From NCBI RefSeq assembly GCF_025345615.1, contig NZ_JAODWD010000003.1, positions 248,001-312,000 of the forward strand: a stretch of DNA of 64,000 bases. Reading direction: 5' to 3'. The notes beneath the pieces were generated by a model that was given only the letters and a program-made list of their open reading frames with translations, had not been told where the DNA came from and did not search any database. Numbering within the stretch: the stretch's first letter is position 1; every line of letters begins with the position of its first letter. The position numbers were made by a program, and so were the translations under genes. The DNA comes from Mycobacterium deserti. GTDB taxonomy: Bacteria > Actinomycetota > Actinomycetes > Mycobacteriales > Mycobacteriaceae. Of this stretch, positions 63,658 through 64,000 are shown in pieces.

Positions 63658-64000
63658 CTATAACAAGCCGTCCTTCGTCATCAGGTCCGACACCTTCTGC
63701 GCATCGAGCGTCGACGGGTCGACCGCGGGCGCCTGCAGCGTATCCAGCGGCGGCAGTGCGGGATTGGAAGGCACAGCGCTGGCCACCGTGTATTCGAACG
63801 AGGTGCCCTTCTCCAGCACCTCCTGGCCGGCCTTTCCGGTGATGAACCGGATGAACTGCTGTGCCTGGTCCTGTTTGTCGCTGGACGCCAGCACGCCGCC
63901 GCCGGACAGGCTCACGAATGCGCCGGGATCTTCGTTTTTGAAGTAGTGCAGGGCCGTATTGGCGCTCATCTCTTTGGTTTTGGACTGGTCGCGGAACCAG
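63658..64000 (-). CDS. Extracellular iron-type solute-binding protein (C-terminal part)
   Basis: The last 113 residues of a substrate-binding protein; the N-terminus lies beyond the right edge and the frame is open to base 64000. Seen: HYFKNEDPGAFVSLSGGGVL, then ASSDKQDQAQQFIRFITGKAGQEVLEKGTSFEYTVA, the standard C-terminal lobe of FbpA/AfuA-like proteins. It is the first gene of the transporter operon. Its ligand-binding tyrosines and any lipobox are outside the window, so iron specificity is inferred from the operon type. Confidence 0.88.
   Translation of the reverse strand, partial: WFRDQSKTKEMSANTALHYFKNEDPGAFVSLSGGGVLASSDKQDQAQQFIRFITGKAGQEVLEKGTSFEYTVASAVPSNPALPPLDTLQAPAVDPSTLDAQKVSDLMTKDGLL

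Overview
The window is high-GC chromosomal DNA from a fast-growing-type Mycobacterium (Mycolicibacterium). The evidence is gene content and order: ftsY-amt-glnB-glnD-ffh-amidohydrolase, then rpsP-KH-rimM-trmD-(lppW)-rplS-lepB-rnhB-DUF2469 is the same order as the M. tuberculosis Rv2921c-Rv2901c block. The mce operon, WS/DGAT enzymes, MmpL, many P450s, mycofactocin-type SDR and GTG/TTG starts fit the same group. No tRNA, rRNA, IS element or CRISPR array was recognised.

Layout. (1) 1-11 kb, conserved housekeeping: a truncated P450, signal-recognition-particle receptor ftsY, the GlnR-type nitrogen operon amt-glnB-glnD, ffh, an amidohydrolase and two adjacent D,D-carboxypeptidase paralogues. (2) 11-19.6 kb, an accessory lipid locus on the minus strand: SDR, two WS/DGAT acyltransferases flanking an MmpL transporter, a stand-alone P450 resembling the haem domain of P450-BM3 (CYP102), and another P450. 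(3) 19.7-27 kb, small SnoaL/NTF2-like proteins and a methyltransferase, then the ribosomal and secretion housekeeping block. (4) 27-54 kb, a large accessory region. It starts with an mceA-F operon that has no yrbE permease genes in front of it. Next come an LLM flavin oxidoreductase, a DapB-fold oxidoreductase and a P450, then a double-TetR regulator of the Mce3R architecture. After that come an SDR, a NorD/NorQ-like VWA plus AAA+ pair, and a cytosolic periplasmic-binding-fold protein. A run of AveC-like membrane protein, SDR, aldehyde dehydrogenase, two P450s and a mycofactocin-type SDR follows. The region ends with a second TetR, divergent from a 41-residue membrane peptide and a second AveC-like protein. 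(5) 54-64 kb, HAD phosphatase, an unknown protein, an arginase-fold protein, a CaiB/BaiF CoA-transferase and a TesB thioesterase. Opposite them is an Fe(III)-type ABC transporter translationally coupled to a fused adenylation-carrier-membrane acyltransferase protein.

How the genes may work together. In region 4 a non-palindromic 18-bp motif of the form GGAACARATATTTGGTCA recurs upstream of the mce operon, the LLM operon, the VWA gene, the AAA+ gene and the AveC operon. At two of these it sits directly after near-consensus -35/-10 pairs with identical 17-bp spacing. I infer that this is the operator of the double-TetR protein and that the five transcription units form one regulon for import and oxidative breakdown of a hydrophobic, perhaps terpenoid or sterol-like, compound. 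A second operator, AATAGT-N4-ACTATT, occurs at the second TetR and again at the LLM promoter, which would join the two halves. The substrate is unknown. All functional statements rest on reading the sequence, without searches.
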